Positions 8,957 through 17,699 of a DNA stretch of 29,757 nt are shown here, piece after piece. Made by a program: the position numbers and the translations under genes. Each line of letters starts with the position of its first letter. Positions within the stretch are counted from its first letter, which is position 1. Under the pieces are notes generated by a model, which was not told the DNA's origin, ran no database searches, and saw only the letters and a program-made list of their open reading frames with translations. The stretch comes from a virus, in IMG/VR virus record IMGVR_UViG_3300008517_000102, positions 1-29,757 of that record. The stretch is one strand, 5' to 3'.

Positions 8957-10873
8957 TTAGTATGTTGGCTCGCCTTTACCAGACCATTTCGTAGTTTTCA
9001 TCGGCTGAAACATTCCAGTAGAAATACCTATTTTTTGCATACCACCCAACATACCGGAGTGTTTACGCTGGATAAAGTTTATCATGGCTTCAATGTTTTT
9101 CCTGCCAGTGTCCAGAGTATCGCTAGCTTTAGGCAGCATCTGCATGAACCATTCACGCTCTTTATCGGTAACCTGAGCACCCGAGAATGATCGGATGATA
9201 TCGGCAATAAGAGGTCTAACTAGCTTATCGTAATTGGTTGCATTAGTAGCAGCAATGAAGTCAGGGAAATATTGCATTACAACATCAGGCATATAGGCTG
9301 ATTGACCCTTAAGTACTCTATGAGCATCTCCGAGAGCCAGTACGCCTTCGTGTGCTTTTTCCCATAGACCTAATTCGATAGCAGTTTTCTCAGTCATCTC
9401 TCTGGGCTTCTTTCCTCTTGATGCCATAAGCTGAGCCCAACCCAATCTCATTGTCTGTGCATGAGCAGCTGCACGTTCCTCAAGCTCCATCTTCCTGAGA
9501 TTCTGAGTATCTAGCTTAAGCTGGAAATCAAACATAAGTTGTTCATGCTGTTGTGCTAGCAGAGCCTTTGCCTGCATCGCTCGTTCCTCAATTTCTCGAC
9601 CTTTATACTTAGCTGCAGTTATATCTATTTGTCTACCTAGCATCTGAGTAAGAGCAAGCTTGGCTGCATCGTCTGCCAGAGCTTCATCTTTGAATAGATT
9701 CCGCATCATGGCTACAGCATTATAACGCATATCAACGGCTTTACCTAGCTTGGCAATCTCGGCTTTCTGAGCATCTATGTTCTGATCGATAGCTTTATTA
9801 AATGCGAGGATAGCCATATTAGGCATAGCCTGCCGACCATGCTGACTCTGGAAGTATTGCCCTAATGCACCAAGGGCTAGACCAATAAAACTCATGACAG
9901 CCTTACCAGGATCTTTGAAATGCTTCATGGGATCAATCTCAGCAGAGGCATATGTCTTCTGGGCATCTTCAAGTTTACCCATTTCGTCTTCCATCATTGC
10001 CTGTCTAATCATCTGCTTTTTCTCAGCTTCTAATTCTTTTGCTCGTAGTTGCCCTTCCATTTCTTCCATATAACCTAGTTCTTCTTGGGCTTTTTCCTTG
10101 CCAGTCTGGGCAGATATATCTACAGCAAGTTCTTGCATTCTTGCAAGCTCAGCTGCGGATTTAATGGGCTTAGCTGCTATGGCTGCATATTCCTCTTGTG
10201 GAGTTGGAGCAGCAGCACTAATATCCGTTACTCCGAGCATCTCTTTCTGCTCAGGAGTTAGTTTTGCAAATTCAGATTGTAGAGTTTCATAAGGAGCTAA
10301 ATACTGAGCTGCGCGTTCACCGGCTGCCATACGTTCCTCTTCCAATTGCGTTCCTAATCGAGTAAGTTTTCCAGGATCTCTAACACCCGATACTCTACCG
10401 CCAACACCGGCTCTTTCCATACCAGCTTGAGCAGGAGGAGCCTTGGGTACTATTCCACCCTCGCCAGGAGTACGTTTACGCAGTCCACGCTTCTCAGGAG
10501 GAACGCCTCTTGATACATACTTAGGCTCTCCGGTAATGCTGGGCTCTGCTACAACCTTCATATATTTCTTTTGCCATTCTTCTGCAGCTTCCATTGCCCT
10601 AGTCATATCCCAACCCTTAGACTTAGCAATACGTTTGGCCATTTCGGCTTTCTGTTGTTCTGGATCTTTCATCTGTATAATGTCTTCGTATTTGAAAAAT
10701 TCAGCTGTTGGAGTGGGAACTATTGGGGTCACTTCTAGAGGAGGTTCCACTATTGATGTGGGCTCCAGGATAGCACCTGCTCCTCGTGATTGGGCGTCCA
10801 TCCATTCGGCTAGAGCGAGATTCTTATCAGGCCCCGAAGGCATAGCTATGATTTCATCGTAACTAAGAGGCAT
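8957..10873 (-). CDS. Helical internal virion protein
   Basis: This 638-residue, Ala/Glu/Lys/Gln-rich protein is mostly long predicted helix. Residues ~322-395 hold a small Gly/Ala-rich segment (FIGLALGALGQYF) followed by AFNKAIDQNIDAQKAEIAKL. The 'AID-x2-IDAQK' signature recurs in phage internal or ejection proteins. The N-terminal ~160 residues are proline-rich and low in complexity, and ~260-310 and 425-475 look like coiled coils. The start codon overlaps the previous stop as TAATG with GGAGG just upstream, so translation is probably coupled to the 244-residue neighbour. The role is inferred from composition and position; no enzyme motif is seen. Confidence 0.75.
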   Translation of the reverse strand: MPLSYDEIIAMPSGPDKNLALAEWMDAQSRGAGAILEPTSIVEPPLEVTPIVPTPTAEFFKYEDIIQMKDPEQQKAEMAKRIAKSKGWDMTRAMEAAEEWQKKYMKVVAEPSITGEPKYVSRGVPPEKRGLRKRTPGEGGIVPKAPPAQAGMERAGVGGRVSGVRDPGKLTRLGTQLEEERMAAGERAAQYLAPYETLQSEFAKLTPEQKEMLGVTDISAAAPTPQEEYAAIAAKPIKSAAELARMQELAVDISAQTGKEKAQEELGYMEEMEGQLRAKELEAEKKQMIRQAMMEDEMGKLEDAQKTYASAEIDPMKHFKDPGKAVMSFIGLALGALGQYFQSQHGRQAMPNMAILAFNKAIDQNIDAQKAEIAKLGKAVDMRYNAVAMMRNLFKDEALADDAAKLALTQMLGRQIDITAAKYKGREIEERAMQAKALLAQQHEQLMFDFQLKLDTQNLRKMELEERAAAHAQTMRLGWAQLMASRGKKPREMTEKTAIELGLWEKAHEGVLALGDAHRVLKGQSAYMPDVVMQYFPDFIAATNATNYDKLVRPLIADIIRSFSGAQVTDKEREWFMQMLPKASDTLDTGRKNIEAMINFIQRKHSGMLGGMQKIGISTGMFQPMKTTKWSGKGEPTY

Positions 10874-11607
10874 TATCTTTCCTCCTCAGGTGGAGTAAGG
10901 GCTGCTTGTTCTTGTAGCATCTTCAGTTCGTCTTCTAGTTCTAGTTCTTTCACGCGGCCTCCAATATCACTTAGAGGAATGTTGCCAGCAGCTCTGGGCA
11001 AAGCTTGCTTTAGGCGTTCTTGTATACGCTGCAGACGAACCTGATTGATAGCTTTTTCAACAGGAGCTTGTTCTCGAAGCAATTCGAATTCTCGCTGCAA
11101 ATCGCGTTCTTCTAGCTGTTCCTCTGTGGGGACTTTAATGGGCCGATACATCTCGCCACTTCTACGAAATAAATCTTCTGTCCGTTGAGTAAAGTCCTTC
11201 CCTATAAGTCCGATCTGAGTTTCAGCGTAATCTTCTGCTTCTTTCTGAAGTCTAGCATTCCAAGCTTCTCTGGCTAAACGCTCTTGTAGTACATCTGCCT
11301 TTGGGAATCTACCGCCATATAAACCAAGAGTATCTTCCCATTTAGCAGGTTCTGCAACAATATCAGGACCCATGGCTCTACGGGCTTTCCAGCCTTCAAG
11401 TCCACCAGGAACTTTCTCTGGCTCTTCTAGAGTTTCCCGTAATTCCTTCTCCCTGAGCATTTCCATGTACTTGATGGCATCTTCCCTATCAAGTTCCGCA
11501 ATCTGTTCCTTGAGCTTTTTCCATTGCTCAGGAGTCCATTCTTTACGTTCCTTGCCACGTTTCTTACGGAGTTTCTCTAGCTCTTCATAGAAGCCCGGAT
11601 CTGCCAT
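10873..11607 (-). CDS. Highly charged helical protein of the internal-protein block
   Basis: This 244-residue protein is extremely charged, with Glu, Lys and Arg throughout and almost no hydrophobic stretches. Predicted helices cover ~5-62, ~108-150 and ~160-235. An N-terminal KKRGKERKEW stretch is basic, and the C-terminus is acidic. No family is recognised. It lies between the S74-domain protein (3-base gap) and the 638-residue internal protein (TAATG overlap), so it is probably made with them and may be a minor internal protein or an assembly factor for them. Its ribosome binding site is weak (AAGGG about nine bases from the ATG), so translation may depend on coupling to the gene upstream. 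Confidence 0.7.
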   Translation of the reverse strand: MADPGFYEELEKLRKKRGKERKEWTPEQWKKLKEQIAELDREDAIKYMEMLREKELRETLEEPEKVPGGLEGWKARRAMGPDIVAEPAKWEDTLGLYGGRFPKADVLQERLAREAWNARLQKEAEDYAETQIGLIGKDFTQRTEDLFRRSGEMYRPIKVPTEEQLEERDLQREFELLREQAPVEKAINQVRLQRIQERLKQALPRAAGNIPLSDIGGRVKELELEDELKMLQEQAALTPPEEER

Positions 11608-11610
11608 GAT

Positions 11611-12501
11611 TTAACCCTTCTTCTTTTTCTCTAGGTCTTTGACTTTCTGATGTAGACTTCCAACACTAGCGGCTAGGGCTGCAGATAGAGCACTGTTGTC
11701 GATGATAAGCCTTTCTTTCTTTTTACCCTTCTTTGGCTTCATGGGTACAAATTCTGTAGCATCTATTTTCCTTACAACACTCTTGCCAATGTCAGTCTTA
11801 GCTAAAGCCTGAGCCATTACGCCAGCCTGCTTTTTATCCTTCTTATCGCCAGGGACCATATTATCAGCAGACTTCTTATACTTATAATTATAGCCCTTTA
11901 GAGCTTCCATGAAGCTATCTAATTGCTTACCAGAAAGAGGTTTAATATCAGTCTTCTCTCTCTCGTCAGACAACTGCGCCATTGCAGTACCAGCGGCTTG
12001 AGATAGAAAACCTGCAAATCCAGGATGACCTCCAACCATTGGCTGACCAGCTACTATGCCGTGTCTACCCAGATATTCCTGTAGTGCTAGTTGCTGTTCA
12101 AACTGTTGCTGTTGAACATCCTGTCCTCTGGCACCAGCGAGCATTTCGGCATAAGCCTGTTCAGCCGCAGCCTGTTCCTGTGCTCTTAGAATACCTGCCT
12201 GTTGACCGGTTTGCATTGCCATGGATTCCTGTGCCTGACCAGCCATACGAGCCTGTAGTGCAGGGCCAAGGCCGGTAGCTGAAGCTGCTTGGGCTCTGGC
12301 TCCACGCTGAGCCGCTCCTAAGCCTCTTCGCATCTGTAGCTCAGCGGCACTCTCTACTTCGCCAGCTGCTCTAGCTCTTAGCTGTTCAGCTAGTCCGCGC
12401 TGCTCTTCTTTCCAAGCAGTCGTACCCGGCAGAGTCGGAAGTTTATCCATTTCATATTTTGCCCTGCTAGGTGGTTGTCCTACCCAAAATTCCTTGCCCA
12501 T
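11611..12501 (-). CDS. Internal virion protein with C-terminal S74-type chaperone-like domain
   Basis: This 296-residue protein has two parts. Residues ~25-140 are Ala/Gln/Arg-rich helix with little sequence complexity. Residues ~177-292 resemble the intramolecular chaperone domain of the Peptidase_S74 family: LSDEREKTDIKPL opens it, NYKYKK follows, QAGVMAQ (225-231) matches the conserved 'GVMAQ' element, and a helix (SALSAALAASVGSLHQKVKDL) closes it. In that family a Ser-Lys dyad in 'S-D-x-R-x-K' cleaves the chain just before the Ser; here the pair would be S178 and K183, correctly five apart. Autocleavage is inferred. The domain is best known from tail spikes, but here it sits among helical internal proteins. 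AAGGAGAG upstream supports the start. Confidence 0.75.
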   Translation of the reverse strand: MGKEFWVGQPPSRAKYEMDKLPTLPGTTAWKEEQRGLAEQLRARAAGEVESAAELQMRRGLGAAQRGARAQAASATGLGPALQARMAGQAQESMAMQTGQQAGILRAQEQAAAEQAYAEMLAGARGQDVQQQQFEQQLALQEYLGRHGIVAGQPMVGGHPGFAGFLSQAAGTAMAQLSDEREKTDIKPLSGKQLDSFMEALKGYNYKYKKSADNMVPGDKKDKKQAGVMAQALAKTDIGKSVVRKIDATEFVPMKPKKGKKKERLIIDNSALSAALAASVGSLHQKVKDLEKKKKG

Positions 12502-12503
12502 TT

Positions 12504-12998
12504 TTATCTCTCCTTGATTTTCTTAATCACGAGATTTAGTTGTGACGAACGAAAACTATCTTGTATTAGATCCAGCGCAAATGCTGTAGTAGCCCGAACT
12601 ACCTTGAGTTTAGCTCTAATAGCACAGGTAGCTGCATACATTGCCCTTCTTGTTCCTTCGCTCATAGTGTTAAATCTATTTCGTACATTGTCATCAAATC
12701 CAGCGAAATGATCTTCATTGAAATCGCCTTTAGAAGCTAGTAAAGTTTGACGAGCCGCTGAATTCCCTAAGTCTTCGACGCTTAGATAAAATTCATGTGC
12801 GAGGTCGTATAATTGTTCTTCACTTAGAAAAGGCTCTCTAAGTAATACCCATAGCAAATCAGGTATCGGCAGATTGAGTTCAAGTATCTCGTCTAGTGTG
12901 ACTGTCTTTCTGCCAGCAGCTAGATTCAATATAACTTCTGGAGTATATTCCTCGCAGGGTGTAGATTCTAATACTTGTTTTACTGAAATGGTTTTCAT
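12504..12998 (-). CDS. Small helical protein, family uncertain
   Basis: This 164-residue all-helical protein lies between the nozzle gene and the internal-protein block. Residues ~44-75 (IPDLLWVLLREPFLSEEQLYDLAHEF compressed here as P-x-PDLLW-x-LLR ... FLSE-x-L-x2-LA) resemble the helical 'putative immunity protein' domain found in many phage proteins near tail genes; I hold this loosely. The C-terminal half (FNTMSEGTRRAMYAA onward) is an amphipathic helix bundle. The ATG lies three bases after the upstream TAA and the only SD-like run (AAGGGAAG) is about 20 bases away, so it is probably translated by coupling to the nozzle gene. No catalytic motif is visible. Confidence 0.65.
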   Translation of the reverse strand: MKTISVKQVLESTPCEEYTPEVILNLAAGRKTVTLDEILELNLPIPDLLWVLLREPFLSEEQLYDLAHEFYLSVEDLGNSAARQTLLASKGDFNEDHFAGFDDNVRNRFNTMSEGTRRAMYAATCAIRAKLKVVRATTAFALDLIQDSFRSSQLNLVIKKIKER

Positions 12999-13001
12999 GG
13001 A

Positions 13002-16000
13002 TTATATGGTCTTGCTTCCCTTGAGTGGAACAGTCCGACCCTTTCTACCGATAGTGAGCGCCATGGAGGCAATCTTAAGACTCTCTCCGGTGCCAGCCTG
13101 GTTGATGTCTTCAATCTCGAATGCGATAGCCTGACACTTCTGCTTAGTTGGTTTGAATCTGAACTGATACGGATAATCAGCCGCAAAGGTTCCATTGGCA
13201 GTAAGAGTCTTAGTTTCTGCAACTGCCGGATCGTAATCATAATAAATCTTTACTCTAAGATCATGTACTGATTCAAATCCACCAAAGATGTGTACCCAAT
13301 AAACTCTCTGATATCCCTGTAAATCTGTTAGCTTAAACCAGGGAGTGATAAGCTTCATATTGTAATATTCGCTGCCATCTTGAAAAGTATCATCTTCTGT
13401 ATTAACAACAGCATTGTTCTCTAGATAGGTATATTCTCCTTGCCAAATGACACTGTCAATTATGGACTGAGCGGTAGTGGGAACATAATTGCTCCACTGA
13501 TCTACTAGGTAATCATATGCTAAAGTATGGACAGTCCCAACGTCTACTTGGACCAGGAAGCGGACTTGGTTCCTATTCTGGACTAGTTCGGTTTTAATAA
13601 TATCATATTGGTTCCAAAATTCTACAGGGGCACCGATATACTGAACCTGAAGTTGTCTATTGAGCAGATAAATACCTTTGTGAGATTTGAATATTAAACC
13701 CCTGTCTGTATGGACAAGACTTCTATGGTCAATACAACCAGCATCGGTAGTAACCAATCTGTCTTCACTGAATGTCCCGTCATAGCCTAGTTCATTTGGT
13801 CCTGGACCCGAGAATGCTCTAATTTCATTCTCTTTGAAGACTATAATGTTATAGTCCATCACGGCTAATCCGGTAACTGGACCGCCTGTGCTAACTCTTT
13901 TAGTAAAGAAATCCGAGAAAGCTAATCCTAGCCTATCGGTCTTAACCTTGCTATACCAGATATTCTCTGGATCGTCATCGGTAACCAAGAAAACTCTATC
14001 TTGTCTGGCAGTCATAATATGAGATGCGCCCGGATATATATTCTCTACTATGCCACCTTCAGTATAGAGAAGTGGATTATCTTCAATAGCAAGATCAGAA
14101 TAATCATCTGTGATATCTACATAGGGTAAACTTGTGTAATTATATCTATAACTTCCTGTTTTATGAAAAACATCTTCACCTGCCAGGGTGCGATATAGAT
14201 GAATCTCCATTCTGCGACCAGTAGCTCCAAGCCTAAAGTATTCCCCTTCTTGTAAACAAGGAACTCTAATTTCAGGAGTTCTATTGGCTCCGGTAGCTGT
14301 TAGATCTGCTTCAACTGCTGGGCTAGGAGCTGAACGATATTTCTGACCCTGTCTGTCTGTCCACTCGTAGACTGCTTTATAATAATAGATATCATTAGTC
14401 AATCCACCGCCAGCTTGAGTTGAATTATGAGTAAGTCTTTCGGGGAACAGCATGAAGCCTAAATCTTGGAATCTATTGTCCATCAGACCTACATATCCTC
14501 CGCAAGTATGGAGACATGGACCCATCATCTCAGAATCTAAACCCTTAGTTTGAAACTCTGTCTGGATACCCATGACACTCTTCTCAATATCAACGAGAGC
14601 GGTAACAGCCTGGAAGTCTTTTCTTAGGCTAGCAAATAGATATTTATTGCTTCCCTGGTTAACTACTTTACTAGGAGCAAATCCATCACCAGGAATTTGA
14701 CCTTGTCCGCGAGCATATAGGACTTTAGCTTCAGTCGTAGGAACCCATCCTGTGGTATGAGAATCAGGATAATTATGTGATTTTAGAAAGTATGTTGCCT
14801 GAAGCCAAGTGTCATAGCAAGTCCACACATGAGGCTTATCGTTGAAGGTGAATGCTTTGCTGGCAAGATTGGTGTTCAACATAGTGGTGCAATCTTCTAC
14901 ATTATTACCATCAAATGTACCCCGCGACCTAAGAATATATGTGAAGTGACGCATGAATCCACCGGATAAATCCTGTACCTCTATATAGAACATACAATAG
15001 CAACTCGTGGGACTAGAATCATTTGTTCTGGCTGTATCATGAGTCCCTGTGATTCTTAGGATTGGTTCTGTTAGAGCAGAAGTATCTGTGAGTTCAGTTG
15101 GTCCCGAATAAAGAGTACCATCGGTATTTATAACCGCATAATATACCTTGCCATCGGATAGTTTCTGATATGCAACTACAAGATAATCCTTATCTGTAGC
15201 TTTGTCATAAGCCTCAAATACAGTAAGAGCATTAGTAGGTTCAGCTGTGATAAGATAATCGTCCACTAAAGCTCCGGCATTATTGAACCATTTTACCCAA
15301 ATAAAATTACCTAAAAGATCTTCTTTGTAAGCTACTGCAACACAAGCGCCTTCACTATCATGAGTTGTAGCGCAAGCATCCCAAAGAGCATCATCGTGCA
15401 AATCATTTTCCATGATAGTCGCAGAACTTGGATTCAGGCTATCGGTCGTATCAATATGCCATTGTCTTAAGAAAGTAGGAGCTGTTCCGCCAGATCCATA
15501 GATCCAGAAGTTATCACCAATACCAAATATCTTGGGCTGATCACAGTTTTCAGAGAACTGATAGTGGTCTACAACATTAGCACCAGTAGCAATCTCATGG
15601 ACATTGGCATAAAGTGTATGATTATCGGTAGCCCAAACATATCCCTGATATCCATTAGTCTCATCTACGTCAGGATTTCTCCACCTGACATCTGTTCTGC
15701 CATGTACTTCAGTATCGATAGTTAATGGTTTAAGGCAACCAATTTGTTCCCATACTGGAGTGGTTTGGCTTGAGTCCAGAGAATAGATATAGTAATCGTC
15801 TAGATCTGTAGTTCCATAAGCTTCATGAGCCTGTCTGCCTTGCAAGAGTAATTGATCTTTATAGACAAATAGATTCTGAGCAGTATTAATTTTACGACTA
15901 TTCCCGAACTTAGGATCATAGTCCATTTCTGTATGGCCATTACGTTTATTAATCTGGCCGACTCTATCAAAAGAACCGTTGAGTAGATTCTGGAGTTTAC

Positions 16001-16091
16001 CAGGCATAATACGTTCGGAGGCAGTCTTAGAATCAATGCCGCCAACGAACGGTATTTCTATCTGCTCTTTTTGAGGATATCCTCTAGCCAT
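13002..16091 (-). CDS. Tail nozzle / stabilisation-type protein
   Basis: This 1029-residue protein is the best candidate for the tail nozzle, the protein that closes the short tail (the role of T7 gp12 and of P22 gp10-like proteins). Residues ~15-55 (VGGIDSKTASERIMPGKL, then FDRVGQINKRNGH) show the 'few bound elements, then fixed-point, then fd..g.i.kRnG' layout typical of these N-termini. The rest is beta-rich with many Tyr/Trp/Asp, as expected of a beta-propeller-like body. The C-terminal part (VHIFGGFESVHDLRVKIYYDYDP region, then QAIAFEIED) matches the closing beta region of this type. AAGGAGAG eight bases upstream fixes the start. The gene follows the adaptor and a tail-associated protein. 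Assignment is by pattern, not by search. Confidence 0.8.
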   Translation of the reverse strand: MARGYPQKEQIEIPFVGGIDSKTASERIMPGKLQNLLNGSFDRVGQINKRNGHTEMDYDPKFGNSRKINTAQNLFVYKDQLLLQGRQAHEAYGTTDLDDYYIYSLDSSQTTPVWEQIGCLKPLTIDTEVHGRTDVRWRNPDVDETNGYQGYVWATDNHTLYANVHEIATGANVVDHYQFSENCDQPKIFGIGDNFWIYGSGGTAPTFLRQWHIDTTDSLNPSSATIMENDLHDDALWDACATTHDSEGACVAVAYKEDLLGNFIWVKWFNNAGALVDDYLITAEPTNALTVFEAYDKATDKDYLVVAYQKLSDGKVYYAVINTDGTLYSGPTELTDTSALTEPILRITGTHDTARTNDSSPTSCYCMFYIEVQDLSGGFMRHFTYILRSRGTFDGNNVEDCTTMLNTNLASKAFTFNDKPHVWTCYDTWLQATYFLKSHNYPDSHTTGWVPTTEAKVLYARGQGQIPGDGFAPSKVVNQGSNKYLFASLRKDFQAVTALVDIEKSVMGIQTEFQTKGLDSEMMGPCLHTCGGYVGLMDNRFQDLGFMLFPERLTHNSTQAGGGLTNDIYYYKAVYEWTDRQGQKYRSAPSPAVEADLTATGANRTPEIRVPCLQEGEYFRLGATGRRMEIHLYRTLAGEDVFHKTGSYRYNYTSLPYVDITDDYSDLAIEDNPLLYTEGGIVENIYPGASHIMTARQDRVFLVTDDDPENIWYSKVKTDRLGLAFSDFFTKRVSTGGPVTGLAVMDYNIIVFKENEIRAFSGPGPNELGYDGTFSEDRLVTTDAGCIDHRSLVHTDRGLIFKSHKGIYLLNRQLQVQYIGAPVEFWNQYDIIKTELVQNRNQVRFLVQVDVGTVHTLAYDYLVDQWSNYVPTTAQSIIDSVIWQGEYTYLENNAVVNTEDDTFQDGSEYYNMKLITPWFKLTDLQGYQRVYWVHIFGGFESVHDLRVKIYYDYDPAVAETKTLTANGTFAADYPYQFRFKPTKQKCQAIAFEIEDINQAGTGESLKIASMALTIGRKGRTVPLKGSKTI

Positions 16092-16109
16092 GTACTGGTC
16101 TCTCCTTAG

Positions 16110-16949
16110 TTAGAAAATCCATAAATCTACAACGCAATCAACATCAGTAAGTAACTGCAGATATTTAGTCGGATCGTCATTATCCTCGGTCTCTTCTCGA
16201 ATGATAGGAACAAAACTTCCACCGCCACTACTACTTACCTTGCCAACGGTATGAAGGACTAAGTTACAACCAGCAGGATAACATTCATGGTTTTTCAGAT
16301 TAACACGAGATGTATAATTAACCCTGAATAAAGCCGGCACATCTCCTGGAGCAAGATAAAATCCTGTTATTCCAATCTGTGAACCATAGTCACCAGCGCC
16401 ATAAGTCAGTCCATAGGTTTCGTTCAGGACACCCCAAGCTCCGCCATTTCTTTGCAAACTTAATTGACCCCCGAATCCACCAGCTCCACCAGCAGGAGCT
16501 GCTCGATACCAACCAAGAGTAGAAGCAGCATGATAATAACCTGGATCATTGATTGTAATTGTAGTTGCTCCGGGAGTATGGCTAAAACTACTACCTACAA
16601 TACGTTGTCCATCCCAATAGAAAGCTCTCCAGGCATAAGTAGCTGGCATTGGATTAAGAAGATAATTTATGCTATAAAGAACCAACATGTTGTCAGTGAC
16701 AATACTCGGAGCGGCTGGTGTAAGTAAACCTACGTCATAGGCTCTGACTATATACCAACCTCTAATTTTACGGTTCAATTTGTGCTCGATTACATTGACT
16801 GTAGCTCCAGCTTCTAACTGGATAGAATCCAGATAAACCCCTTTGAGCGTAGGATTATCCACCAAAGGACGGGTGAATTCTTCTACCTGATCCTGGGCTG
16901 CTTTTACATCATAATTTTCAGATGTATGTGGATTAAAAGGATTTACCAT
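16110..16949 (-). CDS. Virion-associated beta protein between adaptor and nozzle
   Basis: This 279-residue protein is not firmly identified. Residues ~50-72 (ATVNVIEHKLNRKIRGWYIV) follow an 'x-v-x-HxLxRxxxGWxVV' pattern that is frequent in phage tail-associated proteins. The middle (~150-200) is Gly/Ala/Tyr-rich, with GGAGGFGGQL and YGAGDYGSQ. A Ser/Gly run (SSSGGGSF) precedes an acidic C-terminal tail that ends VDLWIF. AAAGGAA five bases upstream of the ATG supports the start, and the gene lies ten bases after the adaptor stop. Its position between adaptor and nozzle suggests a tail completion or tail-fibre attachment role. No enzyme motif is visible. Confidence 0.7.
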   Translation of the reverse strand: MVNPFNPHTSENYDVKAAQDQVEEFTRPLVDNPTLKGVYLDSIQLEAGATVNVIEHKLNRKIRGWYIVRAYDVGLLTPAAPSIVTDNMLVLYSINYLLNPMPATYAWRAFYWDGQRIVGSSFSHTPGATTITINDPGYYHAASTLGWYRAAPAGGAGGFGGQLSLQRNGGAWGVLNETYGLTYGAGDYGSQIGITGFYLAPGDVPALFRVNYTSRVNLKNHECYPAGCNLVLHTVGKVSSSGGGSFVPIIREETEDNDDPTKYLQLLTDVDCVVDLWIF

Positions 16950-16958
16950 AGGTTCCTT

Positions 16959-17639
16959 TTAGTAGCCAATGTCATCGAATCGCCTGTATACATCAACTAC
17001 TCTATTCTCTCCGCCTTCATCCCTGGTTGCAGCCATCTCAATAATTCTTGCTTTGATTTCCGCTTTCTTCATAAGGAAGAATGTGGGATCAGACTCTTCT
17101 TTAGCTAAACATCTAGCAACCACACCGCATACAACGTAGTCTTCCCAGCCAATAGGAATCTGGAAATGTACTGTATCGTTTGGATCTACAAGTCTCTCTA
17201 GCTGAGGAATATACCATAATTCCAGCCTTCCACCTAAGCTAGGAGTCGGGGCAATATAAATCTCGTTACCTTCAACTCGATAGCATAAATCTACTTCAGG
17301 AGCCATAACATAAGCAGAGTAATAATCATTGCTGTATTGATCTAATTCTTCCATCATAAAACGCCGCAGTCTATATCTGTTAGTCCCATCCATATAGAAA
17401 ACCTTGATAGCTTTATAGAAGTCGTCGGGGAGTGCATAGTTCTCTGTATCTCCTGCCAGAGTAATTATTTTCTTGGCAAGGAAGTAATCCTCAAAGCTAT
17501 CGATCAATAGATCATGTAGCTCTGATAACTCAGCATTTATCCAATAGGTTAATCTGATATCGGTAATAAAGCCGCTATCTGTCATATCGGCCTGATCGAG
17601 GATAATTGCTTTAAGCTCTGATAGCTTGAGATCGTTCAT
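16959..17639 (-). CDS. Head-tail adaptor protein
   Basis: This protein (226 residues from the ATG) looks like the adaptor that docks under the portal and receives the tail nozzle. A helical N-terminus (residues ~5-48, ending in a helix with WINAELSELHDLL) is followed by YALPDDFYKAIKVFYMDG, the 'Y-x-LP-x-DF' signature seen in phage adaptor or connector proteins, and then a short beta domain (VEGNEIYIAPTP, LELWYIP) and a C-terminal helix. The frame could begin at a GTG at 17648, but AGGGAG lies eight bases before the ATG at 17639 and abuts the GTG, so I chose the ATG. The ribosome binding site lies within a small hairpin (17645-17658), which may limit translation. Confidence 0.8.
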   Translation of the reverse strand: MNDLKLSELKAIILDQADMTDSGFITDIRLTYWINAELSELHDLLIDSFEDYFLAKKIITLAGDTENYALPDDFYKAIKVFYMDGTNRYRLRRFMMEELDQYSNDYYSAYVMAPEVDLCYRVEGNEIYIAPTPSLGGRLELWYIPQLERLVDPNDTVHFQIPIGWEDYVVCGVVARCLAKEESDPTFFLMKKAEIKARIIEMAATRDEGGENRVVDVYRRFDDIGY

Positions 17640-17644
17640 TAACT

Positions 17645-17699
17645 CCACTCCCTAGTGGTGGAGCTTGGCTTTTGAGGGCCAAGCCCCTTGTGTTTTTTA
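17645..17699. terminator. Strong hairpin pair between decoration and adaptor genes
   Basis: A perfect ten-base-pair stem (one G-U in one direction) is formed by 17660-17669 and 17678-17687, with an eight-base loop. On the plus strand it is followed by a T-rich run (TTGTGTTTTTTAT), the standard layout of an intrinsic terminator for plus-strand transcripts. For the minus-strand genes it is an intergenic hairpin preceded by an A-run; it lacks a good U-tract, so attenuation or mRNA-end protection is as likely as termination. A second small stem (17645-17649 with 17654-17658) covers the adaptor gene's ribosome binding site. Confidence 0.55.

Noticed and set aside
10443-10862. 139-residue plus-strand open frame opposite the 638-residue internal protein
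   Set aside because: Shadow of a low-complexity proline-rich region; all other genes are on the minus strand.
12995-13240. 81-residue minus-strand frame overlapping the end of the nozzle gene
   Set aside because: It overlaps the nozzle C-terminus in another frame and has no ribosome site; the following gene begins at 12998 in a supported frame.
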